DNA of 64,000 nucleotides from Acetatifactor muris (GTDB taxonomy: Bacteria; Bacillota; Clostridia; Lachnospirales; Lachnospiraceae). The stretch's first letter is position 1. Each line of letters opens with the position of its first letter. Both the position numbers and the translations under genes were made by a program. Positions 26,194 through 34,668 of the stretch are shown here, in pieces. Location: contig NZ_JANJZD010000001.1 in assembly GCF_024623325.1 (NCBI RefSeq), positions 124,001-188,000 of the forward strand, written 5' to 3'. A model generated the notes under the pieces. The model searched no databases, was not told where the DNA came from, and saw nothing but the letters and a program-made list of their open reading frames with translations.

Positions 26194-27276
26194 ATGAAAA
26201 GATGCAGAAAGCTGTACACTGCGGTTTCAGGAGCTGTGTTGTCTCTGGCACTGATTCTGCAGACGGGTATGGATGCACGGGCTGTGGACAATGATTATCT
26301 GCAGCAGCTGCGCGGAGGTGTAACTGCCGTGCTCAACCCGGGTTCTTCCAATTCCGCTGACATCATCAGTGCTACTGCCAGGGAACTGAATCTCAGTCTC
26401 GACGAAGAGAAAGGGGAAGGACAGGATACAAAACTGGTTATGGCCAATGTGCAGAATGCGCTGAATGTAAGAAGTGATGCGAATGAGGCAGCTGAGAAAG
26501 TAGGTATGTTATACAAGGACTGCGGAGGTACCATTCTTGAACGGAGAGACGGATGGACGAAACTGCAGTCGGGCAATATCATCGGATGGGCTTCCGATGA
26601 ATATCTGCTGTTCGGGGAGGAGGCGCAGGCCCTGGCGAACAGCGTGGGCAAGATGATTGCCACCATCAAGACGGAGACACTCCGGGTGCGTACTGAGCCC
26701 AACACGGAAGCCGGTGTGCATGGTCTGCTTCCCCAGGGAGAGATCGTGGAGGTTCTGAGCCAGGATGAGGACGGCTGGGTGTGTGTGGACTTTGAGGGCA
26801 GTGACGGCTATGTGTCCACAGAATATGTGGCATTGGACTTCATCATTGACGCCGGGGAGACTATGGATGAAATCAAGGCCCGGCAGGCCGCCGAGGAAGA
26901 GGCAAAGCGGCACAGGAATTATGGAGAGTATACAACGGATGCGGATACCACATTGCTTCTGGCAGCACTGATTCAGTGTGAGGCAGGTGCGGAGAGCTAT
27001 GAGGGCAAAGTTGCGGTAGGTGCGGTAGTTATGAACCGAGTGAGGAGTGCGGCATACCCGAATTCCATCCATGGAGTCATTTATGCTTCCGGCCAGTTTA
27101 CACCGGCCATGAATGGCAAGGTGAACGCAGTGTATGAGTCCGGTAAGATTTCCGCAAGCTGTATTCAGGCGGCAGAGGAGGCGCTGTCAGGTGTATCCAA
27201 TGTGGGAGATCTGACCCATTTCCGCCGCAACAACGGCCGAGAAGGGCTGGTTATCGGCAATCATGTATTCTATTAA
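26194..27276 (+). CDS. Secreted cell-wall hydrolase with two SH3 domains and a SleB-type catalytic domain
   Basis: A 360-residue exported protein. Residues 1-30 are a signal peptide (cleavage near DARA-VD). Two bacterial SH3 domains (about 80-140 and 152-212; NALNVRSDAN and TLRVRTEPN are their typical starts) bind peptidoglycan. An acidic helix leads to a Hydrolase_2/SleB domain (about 250-360) beginning LLAALIQCEAGAESYEGKVAVGAVVMNRV; the Glu in QCEAG is the expected catalytic residue. Relatives cleave peptidoglycan during growth or germination. The near-consensus sigma-A promoter argues for vegetative expression. GGAGG before ATG 26194 fixes the start. Confidence 0.88.
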   Translation: MKRCRKLYTAVSGAVLSLALILQTGMDARAVDNDYLQQLRGGVTAVLNPGSSNSADIISATARELNLSLDEEKGEGQDTKLVMANVQNALNVRSDANEAAEKVGMLYKDCGGTILERRDGWTKLQSGNIIGWASDEYLLFGEEAQALANSVGKMIATIKTETLRVRTEPNTEAGVHGLLPQGEIVEVLSQDEDGWVCVDFEGSDGYVSTEYVALDFIIDAGETMDEIKARQAAEEEAKRHRNYGEYTTDADTTLLLAALIQCEAGAESYEGKVAVGAVVMNRVRSAAYPNSIHGVIYASGQFTPAMNGKVNAVYESGKISASCIQAAEEALSGVSNVGDLTHFRRNNGREGLVIGNHVFY

Positions 27277-27296
27277 AGAGAGAGACTGACTTAAGA

Positions 27297-27337
27297 GCGG
27301 GGGGGGCAGAGCAATAAATCTGCCCCCCTGCTTTTTT
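27297..27337 (+). terminator. Strong intrinsic terminator
   Basis: GGGGGGCAGA (27301-27310) pairs with TCTGCCCCCC (27319-27328), then TGC and six Ts. Confidence 0.9.
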
Positions 27338-27415
27338 GTACATTGAAACCCTTCGGTCAGGCGGTGAACAGTTACAGGTCTGCCTGTTCCTGTAAGGAAA
27401 AATTTCGAAAAACAC

Positions 27416-27463
27416 TTGCAGGAATCGAACATATGTGCTATTCTGGATTCGAACAAATGTTTT
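27416..27463 (+). promoter_or_regulatory. Promoter overlapped by two LexA (SOS) boxes
   Basis: The promoter is TTGCAG (27416-27421), 17-bp spacer, TATTCT (27439-27444). CGAACATATGTGCT (27426-27439) sits in the spacer and CGAACAAATGTTTT (27450-27463) just after the -10. Both have a perfect left half of the Gram-positive LexA site CGAACnnnnGTTCG and imperfect right halves. The placement would block transcription, giving DNA-damage induction of the repair genes below. Confidence 0.65.
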
Positions 27464-27508
27464 GAACTGTCGGACGAATGGAACCGGGAGTGTACGGAGG
27501 TGCGGAAG

Positions 27509-28861
27509 ATGGAATACATGGTGAGAGAAGGGGAAATGCCTCTGACCGATAAACTGCAGGTGCTCACGGATGCGGCAAAATACGACGTGGCCTGTACTTC
27601 CAGCGGTGTGGAGAGACAGGGAGACGGGCGGAGCATAGGCAACTGTGTGGCGGCAGGTATCTGTCACAGTTTTTCCGGTGATGGCAGGTGCATTTCTCTT
27701 CTGAAGATACTTTTGACCAATGAGTGTATTTTTGACTGTAAATACTGCCGTAATCGCCATTCCAACGATATTCCCCGGGCTACTTTTACACCTGAGGAAA
27801 TCTGCACGCTGACTATGGAATTTTACCGCAGGAATTATATCGAGGGTCTGTTTCTGAGTTCCGGCATCATCAGAAGCCCTACCTTTACCATGGAACTGAT
27901 CTGGCGTACCGTCTGGCTTCTCCGGAACCAATATCGTTTCAACGGATATGTCCATGTGAAAGCGATTCCGGGAGCGGATCCGGAAGTCATAGAGAGAACC
28001 GGCTATCTGGCTGACAGGATGAGTGTGAACCTGGAGCTTCCCACGGCGGAAGGACTGCGGACACTTGCGCCGAACAAGCATCGAAGAAATATTTTGACGC
28101 CTATGAGACAGATACAGAACGGAATTACCGCCAACAGAAACGACCTGATTTTGTATCGGAACGCGCCGAAGTTTGTGGCGGGAGGACAGTCCACCCAGAT
28201 GATTGTGGGGGCTACGCCGGAGAGTGATTATCAGATTATCAATGTGGCGGAGGGACTGTATCAGAAGTTTGGACTGAAGAGGGTTTTTTACTCTGCGTTC
28301 GTGAATGTGACAGGGGACAAAAGCCTGCCGGCATTGCCGGGAGGGCCGCCGCTTCTGCGTGAACACAGGCTTTATCAGGCGGACTGGCTGCTGCGGTTTT
28401 ACGGCTTTCGAGCGGAGGAGCTGCTGGATGAAAAGAGACCTTTTTTTAACGTGATGCTGGACCCGAAGGAGGACTGGGCTGTGCGTCATCTGGGAGATTT
28501 TCCGGTGGAAATCAACCGTGCATCCATGGATAAACTGCTCCGGGTTCCCGGGATCGGGGTGAAAAGTGCCCGGCGGATTGTGGCGGCGCGCAGGAGCGGC
28601 AGTCTCAATTTTCAGGACCTGAAAAGAATCGGTGTGGTGCTGAAGAGAGCACTTTATTTTATCACCTGCAGCGGGAAGATGATGTATCCGGTGAAGCTGG
28701 ATGAGGACTATATCGTGCGGAATCTTACCAGTGAAAAGGACCGTGTAAAGTTCGGCAGCGACGGGATGAGCTACCGCCAGATGTCTCTGTTTGACGATGC
28801 TGCGTTTACCCGTCCGGTTACGGTTGTGGAGAGGCAGCAGGCGGCTGTAGGTCAGCTGTAG
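27509..28861 (+). CDS. Radical SAM protein, putative DNA modification/repair enzyme with HhH domain
   Basis: A 450-residue protein. Cys73, Cys77 and Cys80 (CIFDCKYC) form the CX3CX2C site for a 4Fe-4S cluster that cleaves S-adenosylmethionine. About residues 342-365 (LLRVPGIGVKSARRIVAARR) are a helix-hairpin-helix DNA-binding motif. It belongs to the uncharacterised radical SAM family annotated as putative DNA modification/repair, always found with a DUF4130 partner, which is the next gene here. ATG 27509 has GGAGG 8 bases upstream; the frame is open upstream through the LexA boxes, but that would not be translated. The chemical lesion repaired is unknown. Confidence 0.88.
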   Translation: MEYMVREGEMPLTDKLQVLTDAAKYDVACTSSGVERQGDGRSIGNCVAAGICHSFSGDGRCISLLKILLTNECIFDCKYCRNRHSNDIPRATFTPEEICTLTMEFYRRNYIEGLFLSSGIIRSPTFTMELIWRTVWLLRNQYRFNGYVHVKAIPGADPEVIERTGYLADRMSVNLELPTAEGLRTLAPNKHRRNILTPMRQIQNGITANRNDLILYRNAPKFVAGGQSTQMIVGATPESDYQIINVAEGLYQKFGLKRVFYSAFVNVTGDKSLPALPGGPPLLREHRLYQADWLLRFYGFRAEELLDEKRPFFNVMLDPKEDWAVRHLGDFPVEINRASMDKLLRVPGIGVKSARRIVAARRSGSLNFQDLKRIGVVLKRALYFITCSGKMMYPVKLDEDYIVRNLTSEKDRVKFGSDGMSYRQMSLFDDAAFTRPVTVVERQQAAVGQL

Positions 28862-29032
28862 ACAGGTGGCATGGCAGCTGCTTTGGCCACCGCGGCTGTA
28901 CGGCACCGGGACATTGCGACAGCGTTCAGGCGGAAAGCACATGGCTGTGAGCAGGCGCAGCAGGGGGGATTTGCAGGAGTTTTCAGGGGAGATTTGCAGG
29001 GGCGTTCAGTGGCGCCCTGCGGGGGAGGGGAC

Positions 29033-29791
29033 ATGACGGTATATAGATGTGAGGACACGTTGGAAAGCGTGTTTACAGCAATTTATCTGGCATATGAGGA
29101 GAAAAGAGACCATGAGGATACAATGGTGAGCCTTACGGACGATCCGATTCTTTTCGCTGAAGATGTGACAGTACAGCCGGATGAAGAGAAGACACGAAAG
29201 GTCATGAATACTTTGAAAAGGCGTTTCGGCGGGGAGGACTGCGAATATCTGTGTATGGCACTGGCTGCCAATGACATGGATAAAGCGCAGGCAGTCTACC
29301 GCACGGTGGTGGAAGGGCTGCGCAGGGGATGCGGCCCCGGACATTTATTTGATAATCTTGCGGACAATTATATTCACAGAGCATTTGCACTGGCCAGAGG
29401 GGTGTCCACAGAGGCAGGCCACCAGAAACAGTTCCTGCGGTTTCAGGAGCTGGAAAACGGGGTGCTGTACTCCCGGATCGGGCCGAAGAACGATGTTATG
29501 GTGTTTTTGATGCCGCATTTTGCGGATCGCCTGTCCATAGAGAATTTTATGATATATGATGAAAAAAGGAACCTGTTTGGAATCCATCCGGCGGGAAAGG
29601 CCTGGTACCTGCTTCGCGGGGAGGAAGCGGACAGGCCGATGCAGCTGCGATATTCAGCGGAGGAGACAGTTTATCAGGAACTTTTTCGACAATTTTGCCA
29701 TACTATAACCATTAAAGAAAGGAAAAATCCAAAGCTTCAGAAGGGGATGCTGCCCCTGAGATTCCGGGAATATATGGTGGAATTCATATGA
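29033..29791 (+). CDS. DUF4130 family protein, putative DNA-metabolism partner of the radical SAM protein
   Basis: A 252-residue protein of the TIGR03915/DUF4130 type, starting MTVYRCEDTLESVFTAIY. The middle (LFDNLADNYIHRAFALARGVSTEAGHQKQFLRFQEL) and the PHFADRLSIENFMIYDEKR segment are family signatures. It is encoded in tandem with the radical SAM gene, and in other genomes the two are partners, sometimes fused to a uracil-glycosylase-like domain (family knowledge). Catalysis is not established. The frame is open from 28871, but the first ~54 codons there are Gly/Arg-rich and unlike the family, and GGGAGGGG precedes ATG 29033. Confidence 0.8.
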   Translation: MTVYRCEDTLESVFTAIYLAYEEKRDHEDTMVSLTDDPILFAEDVTVQPDEEKTRKVMNTLKRRFGGEDCEYLCMALAANDMDKAQAVYRTVVEGLRRGCGPGHLFDNLADNYIHRAFALARGVSTEAGHQKQFLRFQELENGVLYSRIGPKNDVMVFLMPHFADRLSIENFMIYDEKRNLFGIHPAGKAWYLLRGEEADRPMQLRYSAEETVYQELFRQFCHTITIKERKNPKLQKGMLPLRFREYMVEFI

Positions 29792-29810
29792 AAAACATGT
29801 AAGAAAAAGC

Positions 29811-29838
29811 TTTACTTTTTCCTTTTTTCGGATATAAT
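29811..29838 (+). promoter_or_regulatory. Sigma-A promoter of the HPr-like gene
   Basis: TTTACT (29811-29816), 16-bp spacer, TATAAT (29833-29838). Confidence 0.7.
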
Positions 29839-29858
29839 GTAAGCTGTAGGAAGAGATA

Positions 29859-29915
29859 TACGTTGAAATGTAGCGTTGGGCTTTCGGCCGGACAGTTACG
29901 TTGAAATCTACATTT
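29859..29915 (+). promoter_or_regulatory. Leader hairpin with a repeated TACGTTGAAAT
   Basis: TACGTTGAAAT occurs at 29859-29869 and 29897-29907. AAATGTAG (29866-29873) pairs with CTACATTT (29908-29915), 12 bases before the start codon. It could be a translational control element or a repressor site; no known class is recognised. Confidence 0.45.
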
Positions 29916-29926
29916 GAGAGGAAGGA

Positions 29927-30157
29927 ATGGAAATGGTTAGAATGATTCACCTGACTCCGAATGAAGTCCAGCAGTTTGTAAATGCAGCTTCCAAATGTGA
30001 TTTTGACATCGACATTTCCTATAACAGATATATTGTTGATGCCAAGTCATTTTTAGGAGTATACGGGCTGGATTTGCACAGGCCTTTGAAAGTATCCTAT
30101 AACGGATATAACAGTGAATTTGAAGAGCTGTTGAAAAGGTATGCCGCTGCGGGCTGA
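29927..30157 (+). CDS. HPr-like phosphocarrier-fold protein lacking the active-site histidine
   Basis: A 76-residue HPr-family protein. The regulatory-serine region is intact (VDAKSFLGVYGLDL), but the segment that should hold the GLHARPA phospho-histidine loop reads IHLTPNEVQQFVNAA, with no histidine at the right place. It therefore cannot carry phosphate from enzyme I in the usual way and may act only as a Ser-phosphorylated regulator, as Crh does in Bacillus (inference). ATG 29933 is an alternative start with an AAGGA 6 bases upstream. It is monocistronic with its own promoter and terminator. Confidence 0.8.
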   Translation: MEMVRMIHLTPNEVQQFVNAASKCDFDIDISYNRYIVDAKSFLGVYGLDLHRPLKVSYNGYNSEFEELLKRYAAAG

Positions 30158-30187
30158 AGACGGTGCGGGAAAAGGTTTGACAGGCTG

Positions 30188-30242
30188 AACAGAACTCCCT
30201 GTGTGAGATAGGATACTATCTTTACATGGGGAGTTTTCTGTT
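30188..30242 (+). terminator. Intrinsic terminator after the HPr-like gene
   Basis: AACAGAACTCCC (30188-30199) pairs with GGGAGTTTTCTGTT (30229-30242) with a 2-base bulge; an inner ATAG/CTAT helix supports it. The T run is embedded in the 3' arm. Confidence 0.55.
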
Positions 30243-30272
30243 AAAAGAAATTATGTGGGATGAGGGACAGGA

Positions 30273-32975
30273 ATGAAAATAGCGAAGATTGGCTCCGGGC
30301 ATCCAGGAGAAGAAATCCACATTTCCGTTCGGGGGCTGGTGGAATTTATCCTGCGTCACGGAGATCTTGACAATCGTCATCAGGGGACTCCGGATACAGC
30401 CATGCAGGAAGGGGGACGGATTCACCGTATGATACAGCGAAGAATGGGAGCGGAGTATCAGGCGGAGGTTCCTCTGAAATATACACTTTTTACGGAAAAT
30501 TATGCCCTGGTTGTGGAGGGGAGAGCCGACGGCATTATCCATCAGGACGGCCGGATTATCATTGATGAGATTAAGGGAACTTACCGTGAGCTGGCCGGAA
30601 TGCGGGAACCGGGTCGTCTGCATATCGCGCAGGCAAAGTGCTATGCCTTTATGTATGGCCTGGGGCAGGAGGCGAAAGCGCTCAGCGTGCGTATCACTTA
30701 TTGCAATATGACTTCGGAGGAACTGCGCTACTTCTATGAAGATTACTCCATGGAAGAACTGACGGAATGGTTCGAAAGCCTGATAGAGGGGTATCGAAAG
30801 TGGGCTGATTATGTGTGGGAATGGCGGAGAACCAGACAGAAATCCATTGTTGGACTGAAATTTCCCTATCCTTACCGGGAAGGCCAGAAGGAACTGGCAG
30901 CCAATGTTTATAAGACCATATATCATAAGAAGAAACTTTTTCTGGAGGCTCCAACCGGGGTGGGCAAAACGATCTCCACCCTATACCCTTCCATTCAGGC
31001 CATGGGAAAAGGGATGGGGGAGAAGCTGTTCTATCTGACGGCGAAGACGATCACCAGAACCGTGGCGGATGATACACTGGAAATTCTCCGGGAGAATGGG
31101 CTGCACTTGAAAAGCATTATTCTCACGGCAAAGGAAAAAATCTGCTTTATGGAAGAGACAGAATGCAATCCGGAATACTGTCCTTATGCAAGAGGACATT
31201 ATGACCGGATTAATGACGCTGTTTTTGATCTGCTCATCACACAGGAGAACTTCAGTCGGGAGCATATGGAAGAATATGCCCGTCGCCATATGGTGTGTCC
31301 TTTTGAAATGGGGCTGGACATGAGCCTGTTTGCCGACGCTGTTATCTGCGATTACAATTATCTCTTTGATCCCCATGTGTATTTAAAACGTTTTTTTGGA
31401 GAGAATTCGGAGGGAAACTATGTCTTCCTGATTGACGAAGCGCACAATCTGCTGGAACGGGGCAGAGAGATGTACAGTGCCATACTATGGAAAGAGGCAT
31501 TCATGGAGCTCCGCAGAGAGATTAAAGAGACAGTAGTGTCAGAAAAGGAAGAAAGGCAGAAAAAAACTGGTGTTTCCGGTCAAATGACACTGGAAATGAC
31601 ACGGGATATGACGTATGTGTCACAAATGGGCGAGAAATCACAGGAAGAGGTTGAAGTGGTTGAAGAGATCCGATCTGTTCTGCTGCCGGATGTTTGCGTG
31701 GATGGGTGTAACACGGAGGATGAGAGGAGGGAGGTATGGGAGGAGAGGCATGAAGAGGAGAGGTATGAAGAGGCAGGAGACAGGGCGATCGGGATAGCCG
31801 GGAGAAGGCATGGCGGAAGAAGTGTTCTGGTACGGCGGGGGTATGCGGATAAACTGATGGACAGGCTGCAGAAGTGTAATCGGGAGCTTCTTGCCCTGAA
31901 GCGTGAATGTGAGAAATACCGCCTGGTGGATGAGATTGAGACCTTTGCGGGAGAACTGATGCGGCTTCAGAACGTTTTGGAGGAGTACCTTGCCGAACCG
32001 GAGGAGGGAAAGCTGCCGGTGAGGGACATGCTCCTGGAATTCTATTTTGAGGTGAGACATTTTCTCACTATATATGATCTGCTGGATGAACATTATGTCA
32101 TCTACACACAGCTGGAAGACAGGGGATTTTTCTTAAGGCTTTTCTGTGTGGATCCCAGTGAGAATCTGAAAAACTGTATGCTTCGCGGGCGGAGTACGAT
32201 TCTTTTCTCAGCCACGCTTCTGCCCATCCAGTATTACAAAAAGCTGCTGGGGGGAGAGGCGGAAGACTATGAAGTGTATGCCCGGTCCGTATTCAGTCCG
32301 GCCAGGCGGGCCCTGCTGATTGCCAATGATGTAACCAGCAAATTTTCCAGGCGTTCTGAGGAAGAATATGACACGATTGCACGGTATCTCGAAGAAATCG
32401 TAAAAAACCGTCATGGAAATTACATGGTGTTCTGTCCGTCCTATGCGTTTCTGAGGGTCATCTATGGGAAATATGTGGAAAACTTTGGAGGGGAGGGCAG
32501 AGAATGCCTGATACAGAGTGAATCCATGAGTGAAGAGGACAGAGAGGAATTCCTGAACCGGTTCCGGCGGCCTGAGGATGGAGTGGAGCGCATATTAATC
32601 GGATTCTGTGTTCTGGGAGGAATCTTCAGCGAGGGCATTGACCTGAAGAATGACAGTCTGATAGGCGCGGTTATTGTGGGGACCGGTCTGCCGCAGGTAA
32701 ACAGTGAGAAGGAAATTCTGAAGGGATATTTTGACGGAAGTGAGGAGAGCGGCTTTGACTATGCATATCGCTATCCGGGGATGAATAAAGTACTGCAGGC
32801 GGCAGGACGAGTCATCCGTACAGTGGAGGATGTGGGAGTTATTGCGCTTTTAGACCAGAGGTTCCTGCAATTTGCCTATCGCAGACTGTTTCCCAGGGAA
32901 TGGGAGCAATTTGAAGTGGTGACGGTTGACACTGTTGCAAAGCGTGTGGAGCGCTTCTGGGATGAATGGCTGTGA
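30273..32975 (+). CDS. XPD/DinG-type iron-sulfur helicase with N-terminal PD-(D/E)XK nuclease domain
   Basis: A 900-residue fusion. Residues ~1-175 are a Cas4/RecB-like nuclease domain (GRADGII, then IIIDEIKGTYRE). The helicase part has Walker A EAPTGVGKT (near 225-233), a DEAH box (LIDEAHN, near 387) and C-terminal motifs ending GRVIRT. Cysteines at C291, C298 and C303 plus one in HMVCPFE fit the 4Fe-4S domain between them. A charged, low-complexity insert lies at about 420-530. The family unwinds DNA 5' to 3' in repair. It is not next to cas genes. GAGGGA precedes the ATG. Confidence 0.85.
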   Translation: MKIAKIGSGHPGEEIHISVRGLVEFILRHGDLDNRHQGTPDTAMQEGGRIHRMIQRRMGAEYQAEVPLKYTLFTENYALVVEGRADGIIHQDGRIIIDEIKGTYRELAGMREPGRLHIAQAKCYAFMYGLGQEAKALSVRITYCNMTSEELRYFYEDYSMEELTEWFESLIEGYRKWADYVWEWRRTRQKSIVGLKFPYPYREGQKELAANVYKTIYHKKKLFLEAPTGVGKTISTLYPSIQAMGKGMGEKLFYLTAKTITRTVADDTLEILRENGLHLKSIILTAKEKICFMEETECNPEYCPYARGHYDRINDAVFDLLITQENFSREHMEEYARRHMVCPFEMGLDMSLFADAVICDYNYLFDPHVYLKRFFGENSEGNYVFLIDEAHNLLERGREMYSAILWKEAFMELRREIKETVVSEKEERQKKTGVSGQMTLEMTRDMTYVSQMGEKSQEEVEVVEEIRSVLLPDVCVDGCNTEDERREVWEERHEEERYEEAGDRAIGIAGRRHGGRSVLVRRGYADKLMDRLQKCNRELLALKRECEKYRLVDEIETFAGELMRLQNVLEEYLAEPEEGKLPVRDMLLEFYFEVRHFLTIYDLLDEHYVIYTQLEDRGFFLRLFCVDPSENLKNCMLRGRSTILFSATLLPIQYYKKLLGGEAEDYEVYARSVFSPARRALLIANDVTSKFSRRSEEEYDTIARYLEEIVKNRHGNYMVFCPSYAFLRVIYGKYVENFGGEGRECLIQSESMSEEDREEFLNRFRRPEDGVERILIGFCVLGGIFSEGIDLKNDSLIGAVIVGTGLPQVNSEKEILKGYFDGSEESGFDYAYRYPGMNKVLQAAGRVIRTVEDVGVIALLDQRFLQFAYRRLFPREWEQFEVVTVDTVAKRVERFWDEWL

Positions 32976-33056
32976 GATGGGGGACGGCAGAAGATGGCAT
33001 TTTCATAAAAATATGGAAATGACATGCGGATTGTGATAAAATGACAGATGTGTAAA

Positions 33057-33135
33057 TGTGGATAACTCTGTGGATTTTGTGGATTTTTTGAAGAAAAACC
33101 CTGTAAAAAATGACAGACCAATCAAGTTATCCACA
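33057..33135. promoter_or_regulatory. Cluster of DnaA-box-like sites
   Basis: Three head-to-tail sites on the minus strand read TGTGGATAA (33057-33065, exact reverse complement of TTATCCACA), TGTGGATTT (33069-33077) and TGTGGATTT (33078-33086). An exact TTATCCACA follows on the plus strand (33127-33135), and the ~40 bp between them is AT-rich. No dnaA or dnaN gene is near. This may be a DnaA-titration or DnaA-regulated promoter site, possibly chance. Confidence 0.5.
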
Positions 33136-33193
33136 AAAGGTCTCGAAAGGAGATCAAAAAAATACTGATTCAGTCAATGAAGGGAGAAAGAAA

Positions 33194-34507
33194 ATGTGGG
33201 CATATGAAAGTGTATTTTATCAGATTTACCCTTTGGGGTTCTGCGGCGCTCCGTTTGAGAACGATGGAGTGCAGGAGCATCGCATCTTAAAAGTGGAGGA
33301 ATGGATTCCGCATATGAAGAAGCTGGGGACGGATGCTGTCTATTTTTCACCGGTTTTCGAATCGGATACCCATGGCTATAATACCAGGGATTATCGGAAG
33401 CTGGATGTGCGGCTGGGAACCAACGAAGATTTTAAGAAGGTATGTGACAGTCTCCACGAGAATGGAATCAGGGTAGTGCTGGACGGTGTGTTTAATCATG
33501 TGGGCAGGGGCTTCGGTCCTTTTCAGGATGTGCTCCGCAACCGGCAGAATTCCCCGTACGTGAACTGGTTCGGACGCATTGCATTCGACGGTAATTCTAA
33601 TTATAACGATGGCCTGTGGTATGAGGGCTGGGAGGGCAATTATGACCTGGTAAAGCTGAATCTGCATAACGAGGAAGTGGTAAATTATCTTCTGGAGAGC
33701 GTGAAATACTGGGTGGATGAATTCGATATAGACGGCCTGCGCCTGGATGTGGCTTACTGCCTGGACGAAGGATTTGTGCGCAGACTCCGCAGCTTTACAG
33801 ACGGGTTGAAAGAGGACTTCTTCCTGGTGGGAGAGATGCTGCATGGGGATTACAATCGTCTGATGAATGACCAGATGCTCCATTCTGCTACGAATTATGA
33901 GTGCTATAAGGGACTGCACAGCAGCTTCAACAGTATGAACCTGTTTGAAATTGTACATTCCCTGCTGCGCCAGTTTGGGCCGGAAAACTGGACTCTTTAT
34001 AAAGGAAAGCATCTGCTGTCCTTTGTGGATAACCATGACGTTACCAGGGTGGCCAGTATACTGGGCAATGAGAAGCATCTGCCTTTGATTTATGCGTTAG
34101 CCTTCGGTATGCCGGGAATTCCCTGTGTCTATTATGGCAGTGAGTGGGGAGAAAAGGCAGACAAATCTCAGGGGGACCCGGCGCTGCGCCCTGACTTCGA
34201 GAAGCCCCAGTGGAATGCACTGACGGACTGGATCAGCGCGCTGAGCCTGGCAAAGAAGGGATCGGAAGCTCTGAATTATGGTTCCTTCCGCTCCGTCCTT
34301 CTGACAAACAGACAGTGTATTTTCGAGAGAAAGTCAGAACATGAGAGGGTGCTGGTTGCAGTCAATGCGGACGACAATCCATTTACGGCGCATTTTGATG
34401 CAGGCTGCGGGATGGCAGTGGACCTGATTACCGGAGAGAAGCATGATTTCGGCGGGGGCAGCGTCTTGCCTGCATACAGCGCATTTTACTGGAAGATGGA
34501 GAAGTAA
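33194..34507 (+). CDS. Alpha-amylase family glycoside hydrolase, GH13
   Basis: A 437-residue enzyme without signal peptide, so probably cytoplasmic maltodextrin metabolism. The GH13 regions are clear: DGVFNHVGRGF (region I), GLRLDVAYC with nucleophile Asp185, LVGEMLHGDY with acid/base Glu214, and FVDNHDVTR with Asp282. The start MWAYESVFYQIYPLGF is the normal barrel beginning; GGGAG is 7 bases upstream. The frame continues upstream into the DnaA-box region but would add an unrelated tail. Specificity (cyclomaltodextrinase, amylase or other) is not decided. Confidence 0.9.
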   Translation: MWAYESVFYQIYPLGFCGAPFENDGVQEHRILKVEEWIPHMKKLGTDAVYFSPVFESDTHGYNTRDYRKLDVRLGTNEDFKKVCDSLHENGIRVVLDGVFNHVGRGFGPFQDVLRNRQNSPYVNWFGRIAFDGNSNYNDGLWYEGWEGNYDLVKLNLHNEEVVNYLLESVKYWVDEFDIDGLRLDVAYCLDEGFVRRLRSFTDGLKEDFFLVGEMLHGDYNRLMNDQMLHSATNYECYKGLHSSFNSMNLFEIVHSLLRQFGPENWTLYKGKHLLSFVDNHDVTRVASILGNEKHLPLIYALAFGMPGIPCVYYGSEWGEKADKSQGDPALRPDFEKPQWNALTDWISALSLAKKGSEALNYGSFRSVLLTNRQCIFERKSEHERVLVAVNADDNPFTAHFDAGCGMAVDLITGEKHDFGGGSVLPAYSAFYWKMEK

Positions 34508-34562
34508 ATCCGCTCCGGGAAGTATCTTAAGAAAATCTTCAGGATGTTTCTGAAAAAAATTA

Positions 34563-34624
34563 TTGACATATGATATTATATGCCGTATAGTATAGCCAAC
34601 AGCTAATATTATACGGCATATAAT
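34563..34624 (+). promoter_or_regulatory. Promoter with PadR-type inverted operator
   Basis: TTGACA (34563-34568), 17-bp spacer, TATAGT (34586-34591). ATTATATGCCGTATA (34575-34589) covers the spacer and -10, and its exact reverse complement lies at 34610-34624, 35 bp centre to centre. PadR regulators typically repress their own operon through such ATAC/GTAT-type inverted repeats. Confidence 0.75.
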
Positions 34625-34668
34625 ATTGTACAGCAGTATTATTAGCCTTGAAAGTGAGGAGCGATTGG

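Noticed and set aside
28871..29032. N-terminal extension of the DUF4130 protein from an ATG at 28871
   Set aside because: The extra ~54 codons are Arg/Gly-rich and unlike the family; GGGAGGGG before ATG 29033 marks the true start.
33057..33135. Chromosomal replication origin
   Set aside because: DnaA boxes are present, but dnaA, dnaN, rpmH and similar oriC neighbours are absent; kept only as a DnaA-site cluster.
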